Shown: positions 32,036-41,686, counted from the stretch's first letter. The stretch is 52,482 bases of DNA from an uncultured bacterium (GCA_903837175.1 CAILTR010000092.1:1-52482), one strand, 5' to 3'. Made by a program: numbers and translations. The notes: generated by a model not told the origin, from the sequence alone.

Positions 32036-33538
32036 GTGGAGCAAGAAAAAAGGATTTTGTTCATCCAGCCCTATGATAGGCCCTGGATGAATCCCAAGTT
32101 TTCTGCCGGTCGTAAAAACTCGCTGCCACCACGGGCAGTTTTCGAAGTAGGGCAGCGGATTCCTCTAGAATACGCGTTTGCCTTTTTGGATGTAAACTTA
32201 CGATCCAAGCAGGAACCGGCTTGGTCGATCGAAAAAATTGTTACTGAAAAAGTAAGGGAGTTCCAGCCGGACTTGATTCTATTAGCTTTCCCGACGTTTG
32301 CGCAAGGAGCGCAAGTTAAGGAAATTATTTTGACGGCTAAGAAAATTAGTCCAGCCGTAAAAATAATTTTAGGTGGGGCGACGCTTAATTTAATTGAGGA
32401 TGCTCCTCGGAGGCGTTGGGATTGGCCAGTGGATGCCTGTTATTGGGGCAATGGGGCTGGGATTACAGAGCTCATCGAGGAAGTTTTGGTCGCTGAGCCA
32501 GGTTGTTTTTTAACAAAATCAGACCCAGCAGGCTCGCTCATCGATGATTATACGCCAGAAGCTTTTTATACCGCTAATAGCCGTTTCGATTTTGATGGCT
32601 ATTTAGCGGAAACAAGAAGCGCGGGAATGAATCCTGGGGCAGTGGTCGAATTGGTTAGAGGGTGCGATCGCCGTTGTAATTATTGCGCTTTTGGGTTAAA
32701 TTCAGTTGCTAAGAGAAGTAGAAAACCTGCCACGGTACTGGCGGAATTTTACTATCTTGCCCAGGAGGGGATTGATTACATTTTAATCATCGATCCAACT
32801 TTTGGCCTGGCAGGAAGCGAGACGGATGAGTTGTTAAATGGGATGATGGTTTTTCATACTAACTATCCTGAAGTGCAATTTGATGTCATGACCTCCTCTG
32901 GGCACCTGACTGCGGAATTTGCTAGAAAATTAAAGGAAGCAAGTTGTGGGCGTTGTGGGCTTGGGTTTGAGACGATGAGTCAAGCTGGGCTGTATTTTTT
33001 AGCAAAGGCTTCAGGGCCAGCTTCAGGGCCGGAGATGGTGAGGAAGGCTGTCCAGAACCTAGTAAAAGCGGGGGTTCAAGTTAGATTGTTTCATATGCTG
33101 ATTCCTGGAGAATTTTCTACTGACACAATCGCTTTTTTATTGGAGCTTGCTGAAAGAAAAGTGGACTTCATCGTCCAAAGTTCTTTCTTGCGACCTTTAC
33201 CAGACAAGGAGGCACAAGAACTTTTCTGGACACAGGATCGGACCATATTTAATCCAGCAAGAGATACAGTCGAACATGTGATGGAGTACCTGCTAATTAA
33301 CATAGCTTTTCCTTCAATGGATCTTACCTTTGAGGATTTTAATTTAAGAGAAGCTATTAAGCAGGCTATTATCGAAAAAAGACCTTTAAAAAGCCTTTTT
33401 TCGCAAAGTTGCAGTGAAGGAAGAATTGTTCTTAAAAGCGGTGAGTATACATTCACCGAATCAAAAACGCACGATCCAATGTGGATGTGCATAAAAAAGG
33501 AGGCGCTATTATGCGAAACGTTCGCGCAGAGTGATTAG
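32036..33538 (+). CDS. B12-binding domain radical SAM protein (second copy type)
   Basis: 500 residues from the GTG at 32036, which has the Shine-Dalgarno GAGGTG at 32026-32031; the frame open from 31946 is leader-like. N-terminal Rossmann-like B12 region (LILLAFPTFAQGAQVKEIIL, IILGGATLNLI), then the radical SAM cluster motif C210-x3-C214-x2-C217. GLGFETMSQAGLYFLAKA and the C-terminal region follow the pattern of B12-radical SAM methyltransferase-like proteins. Only moderate similarity to the first such gene (14240) is visible. Substrate unknown; no biosynthetic genes are next to it. Terminator at 33543-33577. Confidence 0.88.
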   Translation: MEQEKRILFIQPYDRPWMNPKFSAGRKNSLPPRAVFEVGQRIPLEYAFAFLDVNLRSKQEPAWSIEKIVTEKVREFQPDLILLAFPTFAQGAQVKEIILTAKKISPAVKIILGGATLNLIEDAPRRRWDWPVDACYWGNGAGITELIEEVLVAEPGCFLTKSDPAGSLIDDYTPEAFYTANSRFDFDGYLAETRSAGMNPGAVVELVRGCDRRCNYCAFGLNSVAKRSRKPATVLAEFYYLAQEGIDYILIIDPTFGLAGSETDELLNGMMVFHTNYPEVQFDVMTSSGHLTAEFARKLKEASCGRCGLGFETMSQAGLYFLAKASGPASGPEMVRKAVQNLVKAGVQVRLFHMLIPGEFSTDTIAFLLELAERKVDFIVQSSFLRPLPDKEAQELFWTQDRTIFNPARDTVEHVMEYLLINIAFPSMDLTFEDFNLREAIKQAIIEKRPLKSLFSQSCSEGRIVLKSGEYTFTESKTHDPMWMCIKKEALLCETFAQSD

Positions 33539-33542
33539 GGGT

Positions 33543-33577
33543 GGGGCTGGACTTTAATACGTTCAGCCCCCTTTTTT
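33543..33577 (+). terminator. Terminator of the second radical SAM gene
   Basis: GGGGCTG (33543-33549) and CAGCCCC (33564-33570) with a T run after. Confidence 0.85.
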
Positions 33578-33610
33578 ATTGCTTAAAAACTTAATCTGCG
33601 GTACGCTTTA

Positions 33611-33654
33611 CGTTATGAACGTTAGAACGTTAGAACGTTAAAACGTTCATAACG
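33611..33654. repeat. AACGTT-based palindromic word repeat
   Basis: CGTTATGAACGTT (33611-33623) and AACGTTCATAACG (33642-33654) are perfect complements; the loop is two more AGAACGTT units. It lies in front of ychF. Confidence 0.75.
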
Positions 33655-33683
33655 TTAAATTTGATTAACTTTATAACTAACAT

Positions 33684-34745
33684 ATGTCATTACAAATCGG
33701 AATCGTCGGGCTGCCGAATGTGGGGAAAAGTACCCTTTTTAAAGCCTTGACTAAAAATCCAGTGGAAATTAGTAATTACCCGTTCTGCACGATTGAGCCG
33801 AATGTGGGGGTGGTGAAGGTGCCAGACGAGCGCCTTTTAAAGTTGTCGGAAATGTCCCAGACGGAGAAAATTGTGCCGGCCGTGGTGGAATTTGTCGATA
33901 TCGCTGGGATTGTGAAGGGCGCCTCGGAAGGCGAAGGTCTAGGCAATAAATTTTTAGCCAATATCCGGGAAGTTGATGCCATTGCCCAGGTAGTCAGGGT
34001 TTTTAGTGATGATAAAATTACGCATGTCCACAATGCTATTAATCCAGTGGGTGACATCGAAGTGATTAATCTAGAACTTATTTTAGCCGATTTAGATACA
34101 ACGGCTAAGACGCAATTTCGGATCGAGAAAGAGGCCAAGGGCAATAAAAAAGGTGCCGGCAAACAATTAGAAGTAATTGAAAAAATTAAAGTGACGCTGG
34201 AGGCTGGGAAACTGGCTAACGAAACGCCTGACCTAGCAGAAATGCTCAAAGACGAATACGGAAAATTAATCATTCGAGAAATGTCACTGCTAACGCTGAA
34301 ACCATTTTTATATATTTTTAACGTGGCCGATGTTAGCGAAAAACTTTTACCTGAGCTAGAAAATAAAAAACATCTTAAGTTGGACATTAAAATTGAGGAA
34401 GAATTAATTGAAATGACGCAAGAGGAAAAAACTGAAATGGGTTTAGTTTCACATATTGATGATTTAATTGTCGCAGCCTATGATCTTTTAGGTTTGCAAA
34501 CTTTCCTGACGACGGGCAAAATCGAAACGCGCGCTTGGACGATTAAAAAGGGCGCGACCGCGCCGGAAGCGGGGGCAGCTATTCACACGGATTTTCAAGA
34601 AAAATTTATCAGGGCCGATGTCATTGCTTGGGATAAACTTTTAGAAATTGGCTCTTGGGGTAAAGCTAAGGAACTTGGGGCCGTTAAAACCGTCGGGCGT
34701 GATTACGTAATGACGGATGGGGAAGTGGTTGAATTTAAAGTCTAG
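33684..34745 (+). CDS. ychF: Ribosome-binding ATPase YchF (Obg family)
   Basis: 353 residues, close to the usual 363. G1 loop GLPNVGKST near the N-terminus, NYPFCTIEPNVG (switch), G3-type DIAGIVKGASEGEGLGNKFL, and NVAD in place of NKxD, which gives YchF its ATP preference. A coiled-coil insertion follows, and the C-terminal TGS-like domain carries FLTTGKIETRAWTIKKG and HTDFQEKFIRADVI. YchF binds ribosomes and acts in stress and translation quality. Single gene with an ATG just after the AACGTT repeat; closed at 34804-34831. Confidence 0.97.
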   Translation: MSLQIGIVGLPNVGKSTLFKALTKNPVEISNYPFCTIEPNVGVVKVPDERLLKLSEMSQTEKIVPAVVEFVDIAGIVKGASEGEGLGNKFLANIREVDAIAQVVRVFSDDKITHVHNAINPVGDIEVINLELILADLDTTAKTQFRIEKEAKGNKKGAGKQLEVIEKIKVTLEAGKLANETPDLAEMLKDEYGKLIIREMSLLTLKPFLYIFNVADVSEKLLPELENKKHLKLDIKIEEELIEMTQEEKTEMGLVSHIDDLIVAAYDLLGLQTFLTTGKIETRAWTIKKGATAPEAGAAIHTDFQEKFIRADVIAWDKLLEIGSWGKAKELGAVKTVGRDYVMTDGEVVEFKV

Positions 34746-34803
34746 ATCATATAATCAAACTGGCATTTAAACATTTAAACAAAAATACAAAATTCAAAAA
34801 GAT

Positions 34804-34831
34804 AAGCAGCCCCTTCTGGTTGCTTTTTTTG
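34804..34831 (+). terminator. Terminator of ychF
   Basis: AAGCAGCC and GGTTGCTT pair with one G-T around CCTTCT, followed by seven Ts. Confidence 0.8.
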
Positions 34832-34890
34832 AATTGTTTTTTGTGCTATAATATGAATAGTTAGTTAATAAGCTTTACATTCAAATTAAG

Positions 34891-35853
34891 ATGCTTGGAG
34901 CTAAGTTAAAAAAAAGAATTTATAATGAATTTAATTTAAAAAAACAAGCCGAGGAGCTTGGTTTAAAGGTTTGGCAAACTCCCAGTTTCTTATTTATTGT
35001 GATGGGTTTTGTGATTGTGGTAGCGATAGCGGGGGTTTACTTTATTTCCAATAATTATGATTCTCCGGACATTCTAGTTATTAGTGAGTCGGTGGTGGTA
35101 TCAATTCTTTTTATCATTGGAAATTTCATTATTAGTAGTGTTGACCAAGTAGCTAGAGCGAATAAAATGAAAACGGAATTTATTTCGATTGCCTCGCATC
35201 AACTCAAAACTCCAATTGCAGAAATTAATTGGCAAATTGAACTACTACTCTCGAAATTTCCTGGCGGCCTGAGCGAAAAACAGCAACTATTGATTGGCCA
35301 AATTGCTCATTCAAGTCAGAAAATGGCTAGACTGGTGGGTGACCTCCTAGACGTAGCCCACATTGATCAAGGAAAGTTAGCTCTAAATAAAGAGCAGATT
35401 AATTTATGCGATATTATTAATGAGGCGGTTATGAACCAGCGCCCGCTAGCTAGTGCTGCCGAGATTGAGCTGAAATATTTAGGTTCGGCAGTCCCGCTAG
35501 AGGTGTTGGTTGATAGGCGAAGAATTGTGGTTGTTTTGGACAACCTCATTTCAAATGCGATTAAATATACAGGTGAAAAAGGTAGGGTAGAAATCTTGTT
35601 AGAAAAAAAAGATGAGCTTGTCCAGGTATGTATTCGAGATAATGGGGTTGGTATCCCAAGAAATGAGCAAACTGATATCTTTAAAAAGTTTTTCCGTAGT
35701 AACAATAAAATGAAAAATAATACTGAAGGCACTGGGCTTGGATTATATATTGCAAAAAATATTATAGAACAATCGGGAGGTAAGCTCTGGTTTCAATCAA
35801 TTGAGAACACCGGTTCGGAGTTCTTTTTTAGCCTGCCATTAGCTAAAGCTTAA
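34891..35853 (+). CDS. Membrane sensor histidine kinase
   Basis: 320 residues. Two membrane segments (about 32-52 and 63-84) separated by only ten residues, so there is hardly any extracellular sensor; sensing is probably in the membrane. The HisKA dimer domain has the H-box FISIASHQLKTPIAEINW with H103. The ATPase domain shows N-box LDNLISNAIKYT, G1 DNGVGIP, F-box FKKFFRSNNK and G2 GTGLGLYIAK. A -10-like TATAAT lies at about 34847. The receiver gene follows after 85 bases and is the likely partner; pilus genes come next, so pilus or envelope control is possible. Confidence 0.95.
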   Translation: MLGAKLKKRIYNEFNLKKQAEELGLKVWQTPSFLFIVMGFVIVVAIAGVYFISNNYDSPDILVISESVVVSILFIIGNFIISSVDQVARANKMKTEFISIASHQLKTPIAEINWQIELLLSKFPGGLSEKQQLLIGQIAHSSQKMARLVGDLLDVAHIDQGKLALNKEQINLCDIINEAVMNQRPLASAAEIELKYLGSAVPLEVLVDRRRIVVVLDNLISNAIKYTGEKGRVEILLEKKDELVQVCIRDNGVGIPRNEQTDIFKKFFRSNNKMKNNTEGTGLGLYIAKNIIEQSGGKLWFQSIENTGSEFFFSLPLAKA

Positions 35854-35938
35854 TGATAAAGGGTATAAATAAAATTTATTATAGTAAGATTGTCTAGCTT
35901 TTATATTAAAGAGATTCTAATCTTATTTAACAAGCTAA

Positions 35939-36316
35939 ATGGAAAAGAAAAAACTACTTATTGTAGAAGACGATGTGGTTTTAAAAAATTCGCTGGAAGA
36001 ATTTTTAATTGCTGAGGGCTTTGAAGTTTCAAGTGCACTCGATGGCGAAATTGGAGTGGAGAAAGCTTTTGCAGAAAAGCCTGATTTGATTTTATTGGAT
36101 ATTGTCTTGCCTAAAAAAGATGGCTACGAAGTTCTTGCTGAAATTAAGGCTAATCCAGAAACGACCCATATTCCGGTGGTGTTACTGACTAACTTAGGCA
36201 GTATTGCGGATGTAGAAAAAGCCCTAGCCTTAGGCGCGACAACCTATTTAATTAAAGCTGACTATAAGCTTGATGAAATTACTCAGAAAATAAGAGAGAT
36301 TTTGAATCTGAAATAG
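35939..36316 (+). CDS. Single-domain response regulator (CheY-like receiver)
   Basis: 125 residues, receiver domain only. Acidic pair E10-D11-D12 (LLIVEDD), phospho-acceptor D54 (LLDIVLP), the conserved Thr in VVLLTN and the Lys in YLIKADY. There is no DNA-binding output domain, so it acts by protein contact or passes phosphate on. It is next to the kinase at 34891 and just before pilB, which suggests control of the pilus motor (inference). Confidence 0.95.
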   Translation: MEKKKLLIVEDDVVLKNSLEEFLIAEGFEVSSALDGEIGVEKAFAEKPDLILLDIVLPKKDGYEVLAEIKANPETTHIPVVLLTNLGSIADVEKALALGATTYLIKADYKLDEITQKIREILNLK

Positions 36317-36451
36317 GCCCAGGAGGGTTTGTGGAACATAGAATAGGAAATTTCAAATTTCAAATTTCAAATTTCCAATGAAATGCAATAGAAATAAAAT
36401 AGAAATAGCGTAGCAATAAGGGCCAACAAAAAAATAAAAAACACAAACTAA
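36317..36451. repeat. AAATTTCA word repeat before pilB
   Basis: Four AAATTTCA units (36350-36380) followed by AATAGAAATA words. Similar words lie before pilC (38340-38365) and at 4216-4240. No gene is seen. Confidence 0.6.
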
Positions 36452-38200
36452 ATGCAAATAACCAATAAACAACTGAGGGATTTCATCACCGATTCAGGTT
36501 TATTAGAACCGGAAGTGATTGAAGAAAATTTCCAGCAAGCAACCAAGCAGGTCAAAAAGTTAGGTGATTTATTGATGGAAAAAAAGTTAGTCAGTGAGAT
36601 TGATCTTAAGAAATTATATTCATATATTCTTGGGATTCCTTTTGTGAATTTAGAGAAAGAGGTTATCGCAAATGAAATTTTACATATTATTCCAGAACCG
36701 ATTGCGAAAAAATATGGTATTGTGGCCTTTGAAAAAAAAGGGAATGATTTAAAAGTGGCGATGAAAAATCCGGAGGATCTTCAGACGATAGATTTTATTA
36801 GAAAAAAGACCGGTCTGAAGATTATCCCGTGTCTTACGAGCGAAGATAATATTAAAATAGTTCTAAAGCAATATGAAAAAAGCTTAAAAGCTGAATTTGG
36901 TGACCTTATTAGCGATGACTCAGAAAAAATTTCTTCAGATAATTCTGATGATGATTTAGAGAAGATAGCGCAGGACCTTCCAATTGTGCGGATTGTAGAT
37001 ACACTTATTAAGCATGCAATATTGCAGTCTGCTAGTGACATTCACATTGAGCCAGATGAAAAAGAAGTTCGCGTTAGATATCGAATTGATGGAATTTTGC
37101 ATGACGCGATGACTCTGCCAAAGCAAGTCACGGGTGGCCTAATTGCTCGCCTGAAAGTGCTTTCCAGTTTAAAACTCGATGAGCATCGCTTGCCTCAAGA
37201 TGGACGTTTTAAAATTGAAAAAGATGGGTATAAAATTTCTTTTCGGGTTAGTATCTTACCAGTTTTTGAAGGCGAGAAAGTCGTAATGCGTTTACTAGAT
37301 GAAACTTCAAAAGGTTTGACTCTGGAAAAAATGGGTTTATATGGCGATGCCTTGGAGAAAGTTCATCAACATATCAAGCGTCCAAACGGCATGATTTTAG
37401 TAACTGGCCCAACGGGAAGCGGAAAAACTTCAACCTTATATACCGTGATGGATATTTTAAATACTTCAGAGGTTAATATTAGTACCGTTGAGGATCCAGT
37501 GGAGTATCGGATGCCGAGAGTAAATCAAACTCAAATTAATCCTAAAATAGGAATGACTTTTGCAGCCGCGCTGCGCAGTCTTTTGCGTCAAGATCCAGAC
37601 ATTATCATGGTCGGGGAAATTCGAGATGGCGAAACAATGCAGATTGCGATTGAAGCTGCGATGACTGGGCATCTAGTGCTTTCAACTTTGCATACTAATA
37701 GTGCGGCTGGCGCCTTGCCACGCCTTTTAGATATGGGCGCGGAAGCTTTTTTAGTAGCGTCCACCGTCAACATTGTAATCGCCCAACGCTTGGTGCGAAA
37801 ATTATGTAATGATTGCAAGGTCGAATATAATTTTGATCAGGCAACCATCAAAGATTTACAAGCTAGTTTTGAGCTGGCTGAGATTTTAGAAGTGATGAAA
37901 AAAACACCCCAATTAAAGGGGATTGTGAATGAAAAAAGTACTTGGAAAGATATTAAATTTTATAAAGCTAAAGGTTGTGAACAGTGCAATAATGAAGGGT
38001 ATCATGGCAGACAGGGGATTTTTGAGGTGCTAGTTATTGATGAAGAGATTGGCAAGCTAATAACTGCTAGTGCTTCAACGGATGAGATTGAACGAAAAGC
38101 TAAAGAGGAGGGTATGCATAAAATGTATGAAGATGGTTTCATTAAGGCTGCGATGGGCGTAACTTCGATCGAAGAAATAATTAGAGTAACTAAAGAGTAG
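36452..38200 (+). CDS. pilB: Type IV pilus assembly ATPase PilB
   Basis: 582 residues. N-terminal GspE/PilB N-domain (1-150), then the secretion ATPase: LPIVRIVDTLIKHAILQSASDIHIEP, Walker A GPTGSGKT (319-326), Asp box IVGE-type IIMVGEIRDGETM, His box MTGHLVLSTLHTNSA, and a zinc-binding tetracysteine (LCNDC...CEQC). It powers pilus extension from the cytosol. First gene of a nine-gene cluster on the plus strand; no pilT or pilD is in the window. Confidence 0.97.
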   Translation: MQITNKQLRDFITDSGLLEPEVIEENFQQATKQVKKLGDLLMEKKLVSEIDLKKLYSYILGIPFVNLEKEVIANEILHIIPEPIAKKYGIVAFEKKGNDLKVAMKNPEDLQTIDFIRKKTGLKIIPCLTSEDNIKIVLKQYEKSLKAEFGDLISDDSEKISSDNSDDDLEKIAQDLPIVRIVDTLIKHAILQSASDIHIEPDEKEVRVRYRIDGILHDAMTLPKQVTGGLIARLKVLSSLKLDEHRLPQDGRFKIEKDGYKISFRVSILPVFEGEKVVMRLLDETSKGLTLEKMGLYGDALEKVHQHIKRPNGMILVTGPTGSGKTSTLYTVMDILNTSEVNISTVEDPVEYRMPRVNQTQINPKIGMTFAAALRSLLRQDPDIIMVGEIRDGETMQIAIEAAMTGHLVLSTLHTNSAAGALPRLLDMGAEAFLVASTVNIVIAQRLVRKLCNDCKVEYNFDQATIKDLQASFELAEILEVMKKTPQLKGIVNEKSTWKDIKFYKAKGCEQCNNEGYHGRQGIFEVLVIDEEIGKLITASASTDEIERKAKEEGMHKMYEDGFIKAAMGVTSIEEIIRVTKE

Positions 38201-38371
38201 CTATCTCTAAGGGTGGTACTATTGCGGGGAGTGTTTTGAAAGTAGTTTGTTTTTACTTAATGCACCCAAATTTTTAATTTTTAATTTATAATGAAATCTA
38301 AATTTTTTAATTTTAAAAATTTAAACATTGAAAAATTGATTTAAAATTTCAAATTTCAAATTATTTAAGTT
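38201..38371. repeat. AAATTTCA word repeat before pilC
   Basis: AT-rich junction with AAATTTC/AAATTTAAA words (38290-38365). No gene or clear promoter. Confidence 0.45.
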
Positions 38372-39598
38372 ATGCCCAAATATATCTACACTGCTAAAAG
38401 TTATGATGGCCAAACCAAGGGTGGAGAGGTTATCGCTCAGAATGAAAAAGCCCTAGCTGCTCAACTACGGGGGGACGGTTTTTTAGTCACCTCGATAAAG
38501 CTAGTCAGTGAGCAGCAATTTGAAGGTATCGCCAAGGCTAAATTTTTAGATATATTTAATAGTGTTCCCTTGAAAGAAAAAATGGTCTTTGCCAGAAATT
38601 TAAGTGTGATGATTAGCTCAGGATTGACGGTCTCACGCGCCGTGAATAATTTAGCGCTTCAAGTTGAGCATAAGGGTTTCAGGAAAATTTTGGAAGATAT
38701 TTTTAATGAAATGCAAAGTGGGAAAACTCTAAGTGAAGGCTTTGCAAAATATCCTGGGGTTTTTGGCGATCTTTTTATTAATATGGTTAGGGTTGGGGAG
38801 GTGGCTGGTAATCTGGATGAGGTTTTAAAGATAGTTGCAGTTCAACTAGAGAAAGAACATGATCTAAAAGGAAAAGTGAAAGGCGCAATGATTTATCCAG
38901 CGGTTATTATTACGGTCATGCTCGTGATTGGAGTTCTGATGCTGACTTACGTGCTGCCCCAAATGCTGGGAGTATTTAAAGATATGGGCGCTGAGCTTCC
39001 ACCAATGACTAAATTTTTAATTTTGCTTAGTGATACAATGCGAAACAATGGCGTGACGGTAGCAATTGTTTTCATTGGCTTGGCTCTTTTTTTAAGATTT
39101 TTTTTACAACGAGAAGTTGGGAAAAAAGCTTTAAGTTATTTTACGGTGCATGTTCCAGTCTTTAGTCCTATCGTTAAGCAGGTTAATTGCGCTCGTTTTG
39201 CTAGAATTTTTAGTTCGCTTTTAAGAAGTGGAGTTAGTTCGATTGAAGCTTTAAAGATTATTTCTAACACGCTTTCAAATTATTATTACAAACAAGCCTT
39301 TCTGTCTGGGGCAGAAGAAATTCAAAAAGGAATTCCGCTGAGCGAGATTTTAGCCAAGCATCAAGATATTTTTCCACTATTAGTTTCTCAAATCGTGCAG
39401 GTGGGAGAAGAAACTGGAAAAACCGATGTTGTTTTAATTCAGCTAGCCGAATTCTACGAAGATGAGGTTGATCAAGTAACTAAAAATATGTCCTCTATCA
39501 TTGAGCCAATCCTGATGGTTGTGATTGGTGGTGCGGTTGGTTTTTTTGCAGTGGCTATGCTCCAGCCAATGTATAGCATGATGGGTAGTATTAAATAA
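38372..39598 (+). CDS. pilC: Type IV pilus inner-membrane platform protein PilC
   Basis: 408 residues. Two GspF domains: the first contains FARNLSVMISSGLTVSRAVNNL, the second FARIFSSLLRSGVSSIEALKII, with a membrane pair between (YPAVIITVMLVIGVLMLTYVLPQML in part) and a final membrane helix (ILMVVIGGAVGFFAVAMLQPMY in part). Length and order are typical. It carries the pilus base and couples PilB to the pilins. 171 bases after pilB, with AAATTTCA words in the gap. Confidence 0.97.
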   Translation: MPKYIYTAKSYDGQTKGGEVIAQNEKALAAQLRGDGFLVTSIKLVSEQQFEGIAKAKFLDIFNSVPLKEKMVFARNLSVMISSGLTVSRAVNNLALQVEHKGFRKILEDIFNEMQSGKTLSEGFAKYPGVFGDLFINMVRVGEVAGNLDEVLKIVAVQLEKEHDLKGKVKGAMIYPAVIITVMLVIGVLMLTYVLPQMLGVFKDMGAELPPMTKFLILLSDTMRNNGVTVAIVFIGLALFLRFFLQREVGKKALSYFTVHVPVFSPIVKQVNCARFARIFSSLLRSGVSSIEALKIISNTLSNYYYKQAFLSGAEEIQKGIPLSEILAKHQDIFPLLVSQIVQVGEETGKTDVVLIQLAEFYEDEVDQVTKNMSSIIEPILMVVIGGAVGFFAVAMLQPMYSMMGSIK

Positions 39599-39672
39599 GA
39601 AGCATGCAATCATATAATCATTTAAACATTTAAACACGGAAACATTTTGGAGTTTTGTGTTTTTAAGAGGCT
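39599..39672. repeat. TTTAAACA word repeat before the large prepilin gene
   Basis: CATATAATCATTTAAACATT then TAAACACGGAAACA. The same words occur at 34747-34783 behind ychF (ATCATATAATCA...ATTTAAACATTTAAACA). Confidence 0.55.
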
Positions 39673-41043
39673 ATGTCTCTGGAAAAAAAAATAAAAAAAA
39701 ATAAAAAGGCGGGTTTTTCTCTCTTGGAGGTCATGATTAGTATATTTATCATAACGATTGCCTTTTTGAGCTTCTATACGGTTTCTAACTTTGGCACAAG
39801 GTATATTATTGAAGCAAAAAATAGATTAGCGGCAACTGCTTTTGTAAATGAAAAAATGGAGATTATTCGTAATCTTGCTTACGATAAAGTTGGGACCCAA
39901 GGCAGTATTGATATTCCAGGTAATCTTCCGCAGGAGGAAAATGTGACTGCTAATGGCCGTACTTATCAAGTTTCAATAGCGGTTAGATATTTCGATGACC
40001 CTATGGATGGAACTGTAAGCTCGACGCCGGCCGATCTTATTCCAAACGATTATAAAATCGTCGAAGTTAATGTTTCCTGGGTAGATAGCAGTGGTCAGTT
40101 AAAAAGCGTTTCTTCCTCATCCCGCTTTGTGCCTCCAGGGCTGGAGACGAGCGCTGGTGGTTCGCCACTTTCAATTAATGTTATTGATGGAGAAACCTTA
40201 CTGCCAATTTCACAAGCGGTTGTTAATATTAAAAACACCATTGTTTCACCTCAAATCAACGATACGATTAAGACTGATGGTGAAGGGCATCTCTTACTTC
40301 CTTCAGCCAGAATTTCAAGTGGCGATAAAGTTACAATAACTAAAAGCAGGTATGAAACAATCGAAACTATGGATTCTTCCGCCACCTTTACTCCGATTTA
40401 TGGTCATATAAATGTGATTGCGGGTTTCTTGAATACCTATAATTATATTCAAAATCGACTGGCCAAGCTAACAGTCAAAGCCGTTGATTATCAAGATAAG
40501 CCAGTTGGAAACATTGGTTTTTCGATTGGTGGCGGAAAAATCATTGGGCATGATAATTTAGGTGGTAGTATTTTTAGCATGGCGGATACTAGTGGAACAA
40601 CTGATTCAATCGAGGGTAAAAAGGAATATGCGGATATCAGTGCAGGTAGTTACCTAATTTCGATGAGTCCAAATGCGCAGTATCAGTTAATTGATTATGA
40701 TCCTTCGGCCACCCCTTATTTTCTTTCCCCAGGTAGCGACTCAACTTACAAATTTCGTTTAGCTGATAAAGATATCAATGCTTTGTTTTTAGAAGTAAAC
40801 AATACTGAAAGTCCGAGTTCTCCAATAGCTGGCGCCAAGGTAACCTTGGTTGCCAATGGGGTGGATGTTTTTACAGATAAATTAAGTTCTTTGCGAGGAG
40901 TGGTTTTTTATCCCGACGGAGCTGAACTTTTACAAGTAGGCACATATACTTTAAAAATTGAAGCCGATGGCTATGATCCTTATGAGGGTCCGGTCCAAAT
41001 TGATAAATTAACTCATGAGATAGTTCAGTTGACGAAAAACTAA
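39673..41043 (+). CDS. Large prepilin-like protein with carboxypeptidase-regulatory/CnaB-like repeats
   Basis: 456 residues. Prepilin peptidase site G14 before F15-S-L-L-E19, followed by a hydrophobic helix (VMISIFIITIAFLSFYTV); E19 is the position +5 Glu. After the pilin-like head (to about 155), three segments resemble carboxypeptidase-regulatory or CnaB-like beta-sandwich repeats: PLSINVIDGETLLPISQAVVNI, LTVKAVDYQDKPVGNIGFSI and LEVNNTESPSSPIAGAKVTLV. A minor pilin carrying stacked beta domains suggests a tip adhesin. The ATG at 39673 lies after a TTTAAACA word repeat. The stop overlaps closely with the next prepilin gene (two bases between). Confidence 0.8.
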   Translation: MSLEKKIKKNKKAGFSLLEVMISIFIITIAFLSFYTVSNFGTRYIIEAKNRLAATAFVNEKMEIIRNLAYDKVGTQGSIDIPGNLPQEENVTANGRTYQVSIAVRYFDDPMDGTVSSTPADLIPNDYKIVEVNVSWVDSSGQLKSVSSSSRFVPPGLETSAGGSPLSINVIDGETLLPISQAVVNIKNTIVSPQINDTIKTDGEGHLLLPSARISSGDKVTITKSRYETIETMDSSATFTPIYGHINVIAGFLNTYNYIQNRLAKLTVKAVDYQDKPVGNIGFSIGGGKIIGHDNLGGSIFSMADTSGTTDSIEGKKEYADISAGSYLISMSPNAQYQLIDYDPSATPYFLSPGSDSTYKFRLADKDINALFLEVNNTESPSSPIAGAKVTLVANGVDVFTDKLSSLRGVVFYPDGAELLQVGTYTLKIEADGYDPYEGPVQIDKLTHEIVQLTKN

Positions 41044-41044
41044 A

Positions 41045-41683
41045 ATGAAAAATAAAAAACTTTTTTTTAGCCAAGGCATGACCCTTGTGGAGACGCTTAT
41101 TGCGATTGCGCTCTTCCTTTTGGCTACCCAGGCTACGGTAACAGTCTTTGCTAGAACCATAAAAACCAAAGCTTATACTTTGGAGATGGGTAGATCTTCT
41201 TTGATTTTATCTCGGAGTATGGGTGACTTAGCTCAATATATTCGTAGGGCCAAACAATCGAGTAATGGTGCTTATCCAATAGTTTCGGCGGATGATAATG
41301 ATTTGGTGCTCTATTCCGATTATAACAAGGATGATATTGTAGAACGCTTGCATGTTTATTTAGCTAATAAAAAAATTTATTTAGGAGTGCGAATCCCTTC
41401 AACTTCTTTCCCTTTTTCTTATGCTTCGGGTGATGGAGAGACTTTTCAATTGGCTGATCATATTATAAATTCAACGGCTGATCCCATGTTTGCTTATTAT
41501 AACGGCGATTACCCTCAAGACACGGTTAATAATCCAGTTAATACTCCCGCAGATGTCTCCGAGATCCGCTTAGTAAGAATGTTTTTAAAGATAAATATTG
41601 ATGAAAATAGAGCTCCAGATAACATCCAGCAGGAGACTTTTGTTGAAATAAGGAATTTAAATGACTATGATAGAATCCACTAA
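41045..41683 (+). CDS. Minor prepilin-like protein (PilW/GspJ type)
   Basis: 212 residues. Prepilin site G11 before M12-T-L-V-E16, hydrophobic helix TLIAIALFLLATQATVTVF. The rest is a mixed alpha/beta pilin body with DNDLVLYSDYNKDDIVERL and a C-terminal VSEIRLVRMFLKINID strand typical of PilW/GspJ-like minor pilins. It lies between the large prepilin and the PilX-like gene with almost no spacing (1 and 3 bases), so the three are translated together. Confidence 0.8.
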   Translation: MKNKKLFFSQGMTLVETLIAIALFLLATQATVTVFARTIKTKAYTLEMGRSSLILSRSMGDLAQYIRRAKQSSNGAYPIVSADDNDLVLYSDYNKDDIVERLHVYLANKKIYLGVRIPSTSFPFSYASGDGETFQLADHIINSTADPMFAYYNGDYPQDTVNNPVNTPADVSEIRLVRMFLKINIDENRAPDNIQQETFVEIRNLNDYDRIH

Positions 41684-41686
41684 ATT

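Noticed and set aside
34891-36316. Treating the kinase and receiver as a classical transcription-controlling two-component system
   Set aside because: The receiver has no DNA-binding domain, so only a phosphorelay or protein-contact output can be supported.
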